This document shows positions 46,652-54,689 of a stretch of 64,000 nt of DNA, piece after piece. How positions within the stretch are numbered: position 1 is the first letter of the stretch; the number at the start of each line of letters is the position of its first letter. A program made the position numbers and the translations under genes. The notes below the pieces were generated by a model. That model worked only from the letters and a program-made list of their open reading frames with translations, had not been told where the DNA came from and did no database searches. Source of the stretch: Streptomyces finlayi (GTDB taxonomy: Bacteria; Actinomycetota; Actinomycetes; Streptomycetales; Streptomycetaceae); assembly GCF_014216315.1 (NCBI RefSeq), contig NZ_CP045702.1, positions 5,394,001-5,458,000 on the forward strand, in the 5' to 3' direction.

Positions 46652-49420
46652 GTGGCGTCCCGACCTGTCGAAACCATTCCCGAAGAGCTCAGCCGTCTCA
46701 TGAAGTACTTTCCCGAGACACCGGTCGAGGAGCGCACCGCCTTCCACGCAGCCGCGAAGGACTTCCTGGCGCGGGCCGCGCCCAAGCTGGTCAGGCAGTT
46801 CTCGCCGATGGCCCGGGTCAAGTGGCACCTGGCGGCCAGCGGACGCGGCGACGAGCTGATGGACGTCCTCCACTACGAGCGCGAGAACCCCGGCGTCTTC
46901 GCCGTCAGGGGCCTGCGGCGGGCCCGCATCGAGCTGCCCGGAGTCGAAAGCTCCTCGCTGCCCCCCACGGTGCGCAACTTCACCCGCAGCGAGCTTCCCG
47001 TACACGGCAAGCTGACCGACCTGGCCTGGCAGGACGGACGCCTGGTCGTCCGCGGCTACGCCTACATCCCGAACGTCCCCTCGGCGACCGGCAAGCGCTC
47101 GCTGCGCGTCGCCGTGCTGCGCCGGCAGGGCAGCCGGAGCACCATCCCGCTGCGGATGCGCACCGTCCTGGAGCCCAGGGCGACGGCGGAGGCCAAGGGG
47201 GCTCTGCACTGCTACGACTGGTCGGGCTTCGAGCTCGCCATCGACCCGTCGCGGCTGCGGACCCGCGGTCAGTGGCAGGCGGGCACCTGGCGGCTCGGGA
47301 TCGGCATCCCGCGCCCCGGAGGCATGTCCGTCGGCAGCATCCTGAAGAGCAACAGCGGAGCCGCGGGCCACAGCCAGGTGCACGTGCTGGACGACGGCGT
47401 ACGCCTCGTCGCCGGTTACGACCGCAACCGGCTGAAGCTCACCGTGGACGTCGTGCCCGCCGAGGTCGAGTCGCAGGAGACGGACGACAACGGCCTCACC
47501 GTGACGATCCGCTCGCGCGGTACGGCCGCAGCCTCGGGGAAGATCCCGACCGCGCTGCGCATCGACCACGAGGGCACCGAGTTCTCCATCGACCTCCCGC
47601 TGGAGGCCGGTTCCATCGGCGCCGACGGCTGGCACCGCCACACCGCGCGCCTGCCCTTCGGCGATCTGCCCGTCGCGGGCGTCGTCCCCGGCAAGGCCCG
47701 GAAATACCGCGCGCGGATCGTCTTCGCGGACGGCACGATGCGCCGCGCCACGATCGGCCAGTCCCTGCGCACCGGTGTGCGGCAGCTGCCGGGCACCCTC
47801 GAATTCGCCGTGCTCACCGACGGCGCGGGCAACTTCACCCCGCAGCTCCGCACGGCCCAGCCCGTCGTCGACACGACCGAATGGTCCGAGAACGGCGAGC
47901 TGACGCTGTCCGGTACGTACGCGGGCCCGGCCGAGAAGATGAAGTTCGTCCTGCGGCACAGCGGCCGCAACGAGGACAAGCCGTTGCCCGCCGAGTTCGA
48001 GAACGGGCGCTTCACGGCCCGCCTCACACCCGACGCCATGCCCACGTACGACGGGACGCTCCCGCTCCGGGCCGGCCGCTGGCTCCCCTTCCTGCGCGCC
48101 CGGGACGAGTGGAACCACCGGCACGACATCCCCGTGACGATCCGCCCCGACCTGGTCTCCCTACTGCCCTCGGCCCACGATGGCGCCCGCCGGACGTACA
48201 CGCTGGAGCGGCTGGACCACGACCGGATCTTCCTGGAGTCGGGCCCCGCCCTGGAACCCGAGCTGCGCGGCGCGTACCGCCAGCGGCTCATGCGTGACGT
48301 GTACACCCCCGAGCAGCGCAAGCTGCCGCTGCGCGAGGCCGTGCTCTACAACAGCTTCGGCGGCAAGCAGTTCTCCGACTCGCCCCGCGCCGTCTACGAG
48401 GAGCTCGTACGCCGAGGCACCGAGGTCGAGCACATCGCGATGGTCCACGACGAGCAGGTCGTGCTGCCGCCGGGCGTCCGCGGAGTGCTGTGGGGCAGCA
48501 AGGAGTGGTACGAGGCCCTGGCCCGCAGCCGCTACATCGTCACCAACGGCGGCATCCGCGAGTGGTTCGTCCGCCGTGAGGGCCAGGTCGTCGTCCAGAC
48601 CTGGCACGGCACGCCCCTCAAGCGCATCGGCGCCGACCTGCTCGGCACCCCGCAGGCCAACCTCGCCTACATCTCCAGCCTGCCGCAGCGTTCGCGCCAG
48701 TACAGCCTGTTCATCACGCCGAACTCCTTCACGACGCCGATCATGACCAACTCCTTCCGCCTCCAGTGCGAGGTCCTGGAGGCCGGTTATCCGCGCAACG
48801 ACGTCTTCCACGCCCCGGACCGGGTCAAGCGCGCGGCGGCCGTACGGGAGAAGCTCGGCGTCCCCGCGGGCAAGAAGGTCGTCCTGTACGCGCCGACCTG
48901 GCGCGACGACCAGCGGTACGGCGGCCGGCGCTTCAAGCTCGACAACCAGATCGACGTCACCGCCGCCCAGGAACAGCTGGGCGACGACCACGTGCTGCTC
49001 TACCGCAAGCACCACAAGGTCCTCGACAGCATCCCCGGCGCGGGCCAGGGCTTCGTCTGGGACGTCACGTACTACCCGGACATCGCCGACCTCTACCTGA
49101 TCGCGGACGTGCTGATCACGGACTACTCCTCCGTGCTCTTCGACTTCGCCCACTCGGGCCGGCCGATGCTGTTCTTCACGTACGACCTGGAGCACTACCG
49201 GGACACCCTGCGCGGCTTCTACTTCGACTTCACGTCGCGCGCCCCGGGACCGCTGATCAAGACGTCCGGTGAACTCGTCGACGCCATCCGCGGCATCGAC
49301 GCGGTGACGGAGGAGTACAAGGAGAAGTACGCCCAGTTCAGGGTGGACTTCTGCGAGCCCTCCGACGGTCTGGCCTCGGCGCGGGTCGTCGACCGGATGC
49401 TGACCGTCAACAACGACTGA
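46652..49420 (+). CDS. CDP-glycerol:glycerophosphate glycerophosphotransferase family (TagF-like)
   Basis: A 922-aa protein. The N-terminal 500 residues are a beta-rich region without a name I can give, containing segments such as LAWQDGRLVVRGYAYIP and LDDGVRLVAGYDRNR. The C-terminal 400 residues carry all TagF motifs: VVQTWHGTPLKRIGAD with the catalytic His, LYAPTWRDD, LLYRKHHKVLD and LITDYSSVLFDFAHSGRPMLFF. It is expected to polymerise or prime a polyol-phosphate chain. The GTG start at 46652 follows GGAAAGG by 12 bases. No membrane segment is evident; association may be peripheral as in TagF. Confidence 0.9.
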   Translation: MASRPVETIPEELSRLMKYFPETPVEERTAFHAAAKDFLARAAPKLVRQFSPMARVKWHLAASGRGDELMDVLHYERENPGVFAVRGLRRARIELPGVESSSLPPTVRNFTRSELPVHGKLTDLAWQDGRLVVRGYAYIPNVPSATGKRSLRVAVLRRQGSRSTIPLRMRTVLEPRATAEAKGALHCYDWSGFELAIDPSRLRTRGQWQAGTWRLGIGIPRPGGMSVGSILKSNSGAAGHSQVHVLDDGVRLVAGYDRNRLKLTVDVVPAEVESQETDDNGLTVTIRSRGTAAASGKIPTALRIDHEGTEFSIDLPLEAGSIGADGWHRHTARLPFGDLPVAGVVPGKARKYRARIVFADGTMRRATIGQSLRTGVRQLPGTLEFAVLTDGAGNFTPQLRTAQPVVDTTEWSENGELTLSGTYAGPAEKMKFVLRHSGRNEDKPLPAEFENGRFTARLTPDAMPTYDGTLPLRAGRWLPFLRARDEWNHRHDIPVTIRPDLVSLLPSAHDGARRTYTLERLDHDRIFLESGPALEPELRGAYRQRLMRDVYTPEQRKLPLREAVLYNSFGGKQFSDSPRAVYEELVRRGTEVEHIAMVHDEQVVLPPGVRGVLWGSKEWYEALARSRYIVTNGGIREWFVRREGQVVVQTWHGTPLKRIGADLLGTPQANLAYISSLPQRSRQYSLFITPNSFTTPIMTNSFRLQCEVLEAGYPRNDVFHAPDRVKRAAAVREKLGVPAGKKVVLYAPTWRDDQRYGGRRFKLDNQIDVTAAQEQLGDDHVLLYRKHHKVLDSIPGAGQGFVWDVTYYPDIADLYLIADVLITDYSSVLFDFAHSGRPMLFFTYDLEHYRDTLRGFYFDFTSRAPGPLIKTSGELVDAIRGIDAVTEEYKEKYAQFRVDFCEPSDGLASARVVDRMLTVNND

Positions 49421-49608
49421 CGCCGTCCGGGCCGGCCGCGCCGCGCCTCCCACCATCCGTCCGCGGCGTGTCCACCGGACGGAACGGGAAGGCGCCGGGC
49501 GCGGCCGCTCGCGTACTGTGCTGCTCGGACGGCCCCCGCAAGCCCGGGCCGCAGGAGCCCTTGACGGCCCCTCAGCGGCGCTCCGGGCCAGCCAGAGTGA
49601 GGAAGTAC

Positions 49609-50757
49609 GTGTCAGCTGCCAGGCCGGGCGTGACCGGCGCCCGCAGGATCGTGGTCAAGATCGGTTCCTCCTCCCTCACGACGGCGGCAGGCGGCCTCGA
49701 CGCCGACCGTGTCGACGCCCTCGTCGATGTCCTGGCAGGCGTCAGGAGCGGCGGGGAGAAGGAGATCGTCCTGGTCTCCAGCGGTGCGATCGCCGCCGGA
49801 CTCGCCCCGCTCGGACTGATCCGCAGACCCAAGGACCTGGCCCGTCAGCAGGCCGCGGCGAGCGTCGGCCAGGGACTTCTGGTCGCCCGCTACACCGCCT
49901 CGTTCGCCCGCCACGGCGTACGTGTCGGGCAGGTGCTCCTCACCTCCGACGACACCAGCCGGCGCGCCCACTACCGCAACGCCTACCGCACGCTCGACCA
50001 GCTCCTCGACATGGGCGCCCTGCCCGTCGTCAACGAGAACGACACCGTGGCCACGGACGAGATCCGGTTCGGCGACAACGACCGGCTCGCCGCGCTCGTC
50101 GCCCACCTGGTCCGCGCCGACCTCCTGGTCCTCCTGTCCGACGTCGACGGCCTGTACGACGGCGACCCCCGGACCCCGGGCGCCACACGGGTCGCGGAGG
50201 TCCAGGGTCCGCAGGACCTGGAAGGTGTCTCGATCGGCAGCGCAGGGAAGGCGGGCGTCGGCACCGGCGGGATGGTGACCAAGGTCGAAGCCGCCAGGAT
50301 CGCCGGCGCCGCCGGTATCCCCGTCGTCCTCACCTCCGCCAGCCACGCCGCCGACGCGCTGTCGGGCCGCGACACCGGCACGTACTTCCACCCGACCGGA
50401 CGCCGCTCAGCCGACCGGCTGCTCTGGCTGGCCCACGCGTCGACCCCGCGGGGAGCCCTGGTCCTCGACGACGGTGCCGTACGGGCCGTGGTGGACCGCC
50501 GCACCTCGCTGCTGCCCGCCGGGATCTCCGCCGTCGAGGGCGAGTTCACCGCCGGGGACCCGGTGGAACTGCGCGACCTCTCCGGCCGGGCCGTCGCCCG
50601 CGGCCTCGTCAACTTCGACGCCAAGGAGATCCCCCAGCTGCTCGGCCGGTCCACCCGCGAGCTGGCACGCGAACTGGGCCCCGCCTACGAACGCGAGGTC
50701 GTACACAGGGACGATCTGGTCGTCCTCGCGCCCGGACTCACCCCCCGAATCGGCTGA
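49609..50757 (+). CDS. proB: Glutamate 5-kinase
   Basis: First step of proline synthesis, phosphorylating the gamma carboxyl of glutamate. 382 aa: an amino-acid kinase domain (RIVVKIGSSSLTTAAGGLD, VSSGAIAAGLAPLG, VNENDTVATDEIRFGDND, GVGTGGMVTKVEAA) and a C-terminal PUA domain from about residue 285 (GALVLDDGAVRAVVD). GTG 49609 has GAGGA five bases upstream; GTG 49597 and 49630 are in frame but less well placed. proA lies 700 bp downstream, separated by one small gene. Confidence 0.95.
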   Translation: MSAARPGVTGARRIVVKIGSSSLTTAAGGLDADRVDALVDVLAGVRSGGEKEIVLVSSGAIAAGLAPLGLIRRPKDLARQQAAASVGQGLLVARYTASFARHGVRVGQVLLTSDDTSRRAHYRNAYRTLDQLLDMGALPVVNENDTVATDEIRFGDNDRLAALVAHLVRADLLVLLSDVDGLYDGDPRTPGATRVAEVQGPQDLEGVSIGSAGKAGVGTGGMVTKVEAARIAGAAGIPVVLTSASHAADALSGRDTGTYFHPTGRRSADRLLWLAHASTPRGALVLDDGAVRAVVDRRTSLLPAGISAVEGEFTAGDPVELRDLSGRAVARGLVNFDAKEIPQLLGRSTRELARELGPAYEREVVHRDDLVVLAPGLTPRIG

Positions 50758-50878
50758 GGCTCCGGAGATTCGGCGGAGACCTTCACCAAAAGCGCCCCAC
50801 ACCCGGCTCCGGACTGGTCAACTTTGTAGCGGGGACACAAGGCGTACAGCACCGCAACGCATTCACAGGAGGCCGCCG

Positions 50879-51379
50879 GTGAGACGAGCGCGCCCGGGGG
50901 CGCCGCCCCGAGGGACGGGAAGCCGCGCCCTGACCAGCGTCGGGGCGGGCTCCGACTTCGGCGCCGGGCTGCCCACGGACAGCAACAGTGACCGAGCCAC
51001 CGAGCAGGAACCGATGGCGGCGCGGGAGGAACGGACCCAGTCCAGGCTCTGGCACATCACCCTCAGCGTCTCGGGTTCGGAGATCCCGCTGAAGGAGGTC
51101 AGACGCGGCCTGGAGCAGCTGGCCCACGACCACCCGTTCCTGCTGACCAGCCGGTATGCCAACGACCACGCGGAGATCCGCTACTGGGAAGAGGCCCGCG
51201 ACCTCCACGACGCGGCGGCCGTAGCCCTGCGGCTGTGGGGCGAGCACCGCTCCAGCGCCCGGCTCCCGCCGTGGGAGATCGTCGGCCTGGAGGTCATCGA
51301 CCGGGAGACGTACCACCTGCGCATCGCCGAGGGGTACGGGCCACCGCCCGCGGCCCCCGTCGGAGTGCACCCGTACTGA
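50879..51379 (+). CDS. Small protein of unknown function between proB and proA
   Basis: I recognise no family. GTG 50879 is chosen because a perfect AGGAGG sits six bases upstream, giving 166 aa; ATG 51014 (121 aa, weaker CAGGAA site) starts right before the protein-like part and is the alternative. From there the sequence is compact and well mixed (RLWHITLSVSGSEIPLKEVRRGLEQLAHDHPFLLTSRYAND split by no low-complexity run), ending GYGPPPAAPVGVHPY. The placement between two proline genes and ordinary codon use suggest a real conserved gene, but a role in proline synthesis is only a guess. Confidence 0.75.
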   Translation: MRRARPGAPPRGTGSRALTSVGAGSDFGAGLPTDSNSDRATEQEPMAAREERTQSRLWHITLSVSGSEIPLKEVRRGLEQLAHDHPFLLTSRYANDHAEIRYWEEARDLHDAAAVALRLWGEHRSSARLPPWEIVGLEVIDRETYHLRIAEGYGPPPAAPVGVHPY

Positions 51380-51451
51380 ACGGGCCGGCCGCCCTGCGGA
51401 CCGGCCGTCTCGCATCACGGGATACGTGAGGGATGCCCGCAGCGTGCGCAT

Positions 51452-51463
51452 TACCCTGCGGGC
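51452..51463 (+). promoter_or_regulatory. -10 box (TACCCT) for a leaderless proA mRNA
   Basis: TACCCT at 51452-51457, six bases, then ATG 51464. There is no ribosome-binding site before the ATG. Confidence 0.55.
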
Positions 51464-52747
51464 ATGACCACGCTCTCGCCGTACGACAACATGTCCCCGG
51501 TCGCCCAGGCCGCCTACCGGGCCCGCGCCGCCGCCGCGGACATCGCGCCGCTCCCGCGCTCGGCGAAGGACGACGCGCTGCTGGCCATCGCGGACGCCCT
51601 CGAAGTGCGCACGGGCGAGATCGTCGCCGCCAACGCCGAGGACGTCGCCCGTGCCCGTGAGGCCGGGACCAGCGAGTCGATCGTCGACCGGCTGACCCTC
51701 ACCCCCGAGCGCATCCGCGCCATCGCCGCGGATGTGCGCGATGTCGCGGCGCTGCCCGACCCGGTCGGTGAAGTGGTCCGCGGCTCGACCCTCCCCAACG
51801 GCATCGACCTCCGTCAGATCCGTGTACCGCTCGGCGTGGTCGGGATCATCTACGAGGCCCGTCCCAATGTGACGGTGGACGCGGCCGCCCTCTGCCTCAA
51901 GTCGGGCAACGCCGTGCTCCTGCGGGGCTCCTCCTCCGCGTACGCCTCGAACGTCGCCCTCGTCCGGGTCCTCCGCGACGCCGTCGGGGGCTCCGGCCTC
52001 CCCGCCGACGCCGTGCAGCTGGTTCCGGGCGAGAGCCGTGACTCGGTACGGGAGCTGATGCGGGCCCGCGGCCTGGTCGACGTGCTGATCCCGCGCGGCG
52101 GCGCCTCGCTGATCCGCACGGTCGTGGAGGAGTCCACGGTGCCCGTGATCGAGACCGGTACCGGCAACTGCCACGTCTACGTGGACGCGCAGACCGACCT
52201 CGGCATGGCCGTCGACATCCTGATCAACTCCAAGGCACAGCGCCCGAGCGTGTGCAACGCGGCCGAGACGCTACTCGTCCACAAGGACGTCGCCGCCGAG
52301 TTCCTTCCCCTGGCCCTGGACGCCCTGGCCGAGGCGGGCGTGACGGTCCACGGCGACGAACGCGTCATGGGATACGCCGGGAACTCGAAGGCCACCCTGG
52401 TGGAGGCGACACCGGAGGACTGGGAGACCGAGTACCTCTCGTACGACATCGCGGCGGCCGTCGTCGAATCGCTGGACGCCGCGGTCGCGCACATCCGGCT
52501 CTGGTCCTCGGGTCACACCGAGGCGATCGTGACCACGTCGCAGGCGGCGGCCCGCCGTTTCACCCAGCTGGTCGATTCCACGACGGTCGCGGTGAACGCC
52601 TCCACGCGCTTCACGGACGGTGGCCAGTTCGGGTTCGGCGCCGAGATCGGCATCTCGACGCAGAAGCTGCACGCCAGGGGTCCCATGGGACTTCCGGAGC
52701 TGACGTCCACGAAGTACATCGTCACCGGCGACGGCCACATCCGGTAG
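51464..52747 (+). CDS. proA: Gamma-glutamyl phosphate reductase
   Basis: Second enzyme of proline synthesis, reducing gamma-glutamyl phosphate with NADPH to the semialdehyde. The 427-aa product belongs to the aldehyde dehydrogenase fold: GVVGIIYEARPNVTVDAAALCLKSGNAVLLRG, VIPRGG-type LIPRGGASLI, the catalytic cysteine in RPSVCNAAETLLV, and DGGQFGFGAEIGISTQKLHARGPMGL at the end. Start fixed at ATG 51464 by the -10 box spacing. Separate promoter from proB. Confidence 0.96.
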   Translation: MTTLSPYDNMSPVAQAAYRARAAAADIAPLPRSAKDDALLAIADALEVRTGEIVAANAEDVARAREAGTSESIVDRLTLTPERIRAIAADVRDVAALPDPVGEVVRGSTLPNGIDLRQIRVPLGVVGIIYEARPNVTVDAAALCLKSGNAVLLRGSSSAYASNVALVRVLRDAVGGSGLPADAVQLVPGESRDSVRELMRARGLVDVLIPRGGASLIRTVVEESTVPVIETGTGNCHVYVDAQTDLGMAVDILINSKAQRPSVCNAAETLLVHKDVAAEFLPLALDALAEAGVTVHGDERVMGYAGNSKATLVEATPEDWETEYLSYDIAAAVVESLDAAVAHIRLWSSGHTEAIVTTSQAAARRFTQLVDSTTVAVNASTRFTDGGQFGFGAEIGISTQKLHARGPMGLPELTSTKYIVTGDGHIR

Positions 52748-52801
52748 CCGACGGGGGCGGCCTGGTCTGTGCGCTCCCTGCCCAAACCGACCCGGCGCGG
52801 C

Positions 52802-52813
52802 TACGCTGAAGCC
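52802..52813 (+). promoter_or_regulatory. -10 box (TACGCT) for a leaderless mRNA
   Basis: TACGCT at 52802-52807, six bases, then GTG 52814. TGCCCA with a 17-base spacer is a poor -35. Confidence 0.5.
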
Positions 52814-53404
52814 GTGCCGGACGACGTGGGAGGCAGGCCGTTCCAGGACGGCTGGGAGCCCGACGACGACCGCGGGGGCGCGGACGAGGACTTCGCCTCC
52901 GTGGTGTTCGACGAGGACTTCGTACGGGCCGCGGCGGTCCATGAACCCACCGCGGTGGAGCGGCTGGTCCTCGCGGCCCAGGCGCGAGCCGAGGCGGAGG
53001 CCGCCCGGGCGCGCTCCGGCGGTGGCCCGCTGGACGACGACCTCTACGACGAGGACCATGGCCAGGACGGCGCGTACGGCCGCAGACGGCCCTACGGAAC
53101 CTCCGCGGACCCCGACGGGGACGAGGACGACTACAGCGGCCCGTACGGGCCGCACGGCGGCGCGCTGCGCCCCTATCGCGGCTCGGCACGGTGGCACCGG
53201 CCGGTGGCCTGGCTGCTCGCCCTGGTGATGGGCGTCGGCATGGTCGCGCTGGCCTTCTCCGCCGTGTACCGCGGCGCTTCGGGCAACCGCCAGGACCAGA
53301 TTCCGCAGCCGGTGACGAGCGGCGTCGACAAGCCGGGCACCGACCGCTCCGCCCCGGCCGGCCACACCCGCCCGACCGTCTCCGCGGTGCCCCGCACCCC
53401 CTGA
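52814..53404 (+). CDS. Single-pass membrane protein with a VFDEDFVRAA motif
   Basis: 196 aa, function unknown. The cytoplasmic N-terminal 130 residues are acidic and Gly/Tyr/Asp-rich; near residue 32 it contains SVVFDEDFVRAAAVHEPTAVERL, which closely matches a segment of the next gene's product (SLVFDESFVRAARLQEFSAQERL). One membrane helix follows (VAWLLALVMGVGMVALAFSAVY, about 139-160), then a short Pro/Thr-rich outer tail. GTG 52814 is preferred over GTG 52769 because of the -10 box six bases upstream. The pair lies between proA and an M48 protease gene. Confidence 0.75.
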   Translation: MPDDVGGRPFQDGWEPDDDRGGADEDFASVVFDEDFVRAAAVHEPTAVERLVLAAQARAEAEAARARSGGGPLDDDLYDEDHGQDGAYGRRRPYGTSADPDGDEDDYSGPYGPHGGALRPYRGSARWHRPVAWLLALVMGVGMVALAFSAVYRGASGNRQDQIPQPVTSGVDKPGTDRSAPAGHTRPTVSAVPRTP

Positions 53405-53570
53405 CGGCGCCTCCCTCCTGACGGCCCCTTCCTACTTCTGGCCTCTCCCGCGTTTACGTTCTGCCCGATCGACCTACCCTGAAGGTGTGACCCCTCTTCC
53501 GGTCTCCCGGAGAGGGCTCCTCACTTGTCCGGTTGTGCGCCCGCGTACGTGTCGGCGATCGGGAGAAGTC

Positions 53571-54689
53571 ATGACTGGCCGCGGAGAACCGCCGGAAGGC
53601 CCGCCCGAGAACCCCGCGGGCGGCGAGGACGAGTACCGCTCGCTCGTCTTCGACGAATCGTTCGTCCGCGCTGCCCGCCTTCAGGAGTTCTCCGCACAGG
53701 AACGCCTGGGCGACCACACCGCCGCCGTACGTCCACTGCCCGGCCGCGTCGCCCGCAACGGCTCCAAGGCCGCCATGGCCCTGGTACTGCTCATCGCCCT
53801 GGCCTTCGCCACGGCGGTGTACATCGGCTTCCGCAACCCCTACCCGCCACCCGCCGTCACGCGCGCCGAACCGCTGAAGGTGACCACGGTGCCCCTCGCC
53901 CCGCAGGGAGCCGTGCGGGGCGGTACCCCCGCGGCTCTCTACGCGGCGAGCCCGGCAGCGGAATTCCGGACCGGCGCCGACGGCATCGCTCTCCCCGCGG
54001 TCCGGCGCACGCACAGCTTCTCCGTCAGCCAGGTGACGGCTGCCCTGTCCACGGTCAAGGACTATCTGGTGGGGTCCTCGACCGACCCCGACGTGCTCAA
54101 CGGAACGTCCACCCGGCCCGTCGAGCGCCTGCTGGACCCGGACCAGACGGCCCAGTTCGAGCGGAGCGTGAACTCACCCGCCGACGACGGCCGGCACTCC
54201 GCCACCGGCTGGCTCGTGCGCTTCGATCCCCAGGACGTGGAGCTCGCCGACCCGAAGGTCAGGGTCCAGGGCACGGTGGCCTACACGGAGGTGGGAGCGG
54301 ACACCCTGGAGGTGGTCTCCGACCACACGTTCACGTACGCGCTGCGCCCGGCCGGTTCCGGCCCGCGGAAGGAGGCCGGTGCCTCGCTGTTCACCGTGCG
54401 GCGCGAACTGAGCTTCCAGTTCGACCGGGAGGATCTGCGGCTCCACCGACTGGAGGTCCGGACCGCGCATGTGCAGGCCGGACCCCAGTCGTGCTCGGCG
54501 GACACGGCCGGTTGGCTGGTACCGCTGCTCGCGGGGGAGCGGGCGGACAGCCGGGGACCGGCCGGCACGGACCCGTATGCGACGGGTCCGCGCACGGCGG
54601 CGCTGTGCGGAACGCTGGCGGTCAGCTCCGGTCGGGCCCGGACCCCTCCTCCGGGTCCTGCGGCGGACGGCTCCCCGGTCCGTCCGTAG
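53571..54689 (+). CDS. Single-pass membrane protein with a VFDESFVRAA motif and extracytoplasmic domain
   Basis: 372 aa, function unknown. The short N-terminal region holds SLVFDESFVRAARLQEFSAQERL (about residues 22-44), then one membrane helix (MALVLLIALAFATAVYIGF, about 66-84) and a globular outer domain of about 280 residues with two cysteines (QSCSAD and ALCGT). ATG 53571 has GGGAGA at good spacing and makes the N-terminus the same length as that of the sister protein. A TACCCT box six bases before in-frame GTG 53487 could instead start a longer, leaderless product of 400 aa. The 3' end overlaps the convergent protease gene by 68 bp. Confidence 0.75.
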   Translation: MTGRGEPPEGPPENPAGGEDEYRSLVFDESFVRAARLQEFSAQERLGDHTAAVRPLPGRVARNGSKAAMALVLLIALAFATAVYIGFRNPYPPPAVTRAEPLKVTTVPLAPQGAVRGGTPAALYAASPAAEFRTGADGIALPAVRRTHSFSVSQVTAALSTVKDYLVGSSTDPDVLNGTSTRPVERLLDPDQTAQFERSVNSPADDGRHSATGWLVRFDPQDVELADPKVRVQGTVAYTEVGADTLEVVSDHTFTYALRPAGSGPRKEAGASLFTVRRELSFQFDREDLRLHRLEVRTAHVQAGPQSCSADTAGWLVPLLAGERADSRGPAGTDPYATGPRTAALCGTLAVSSGRARTPPPGPAADGSPVRP

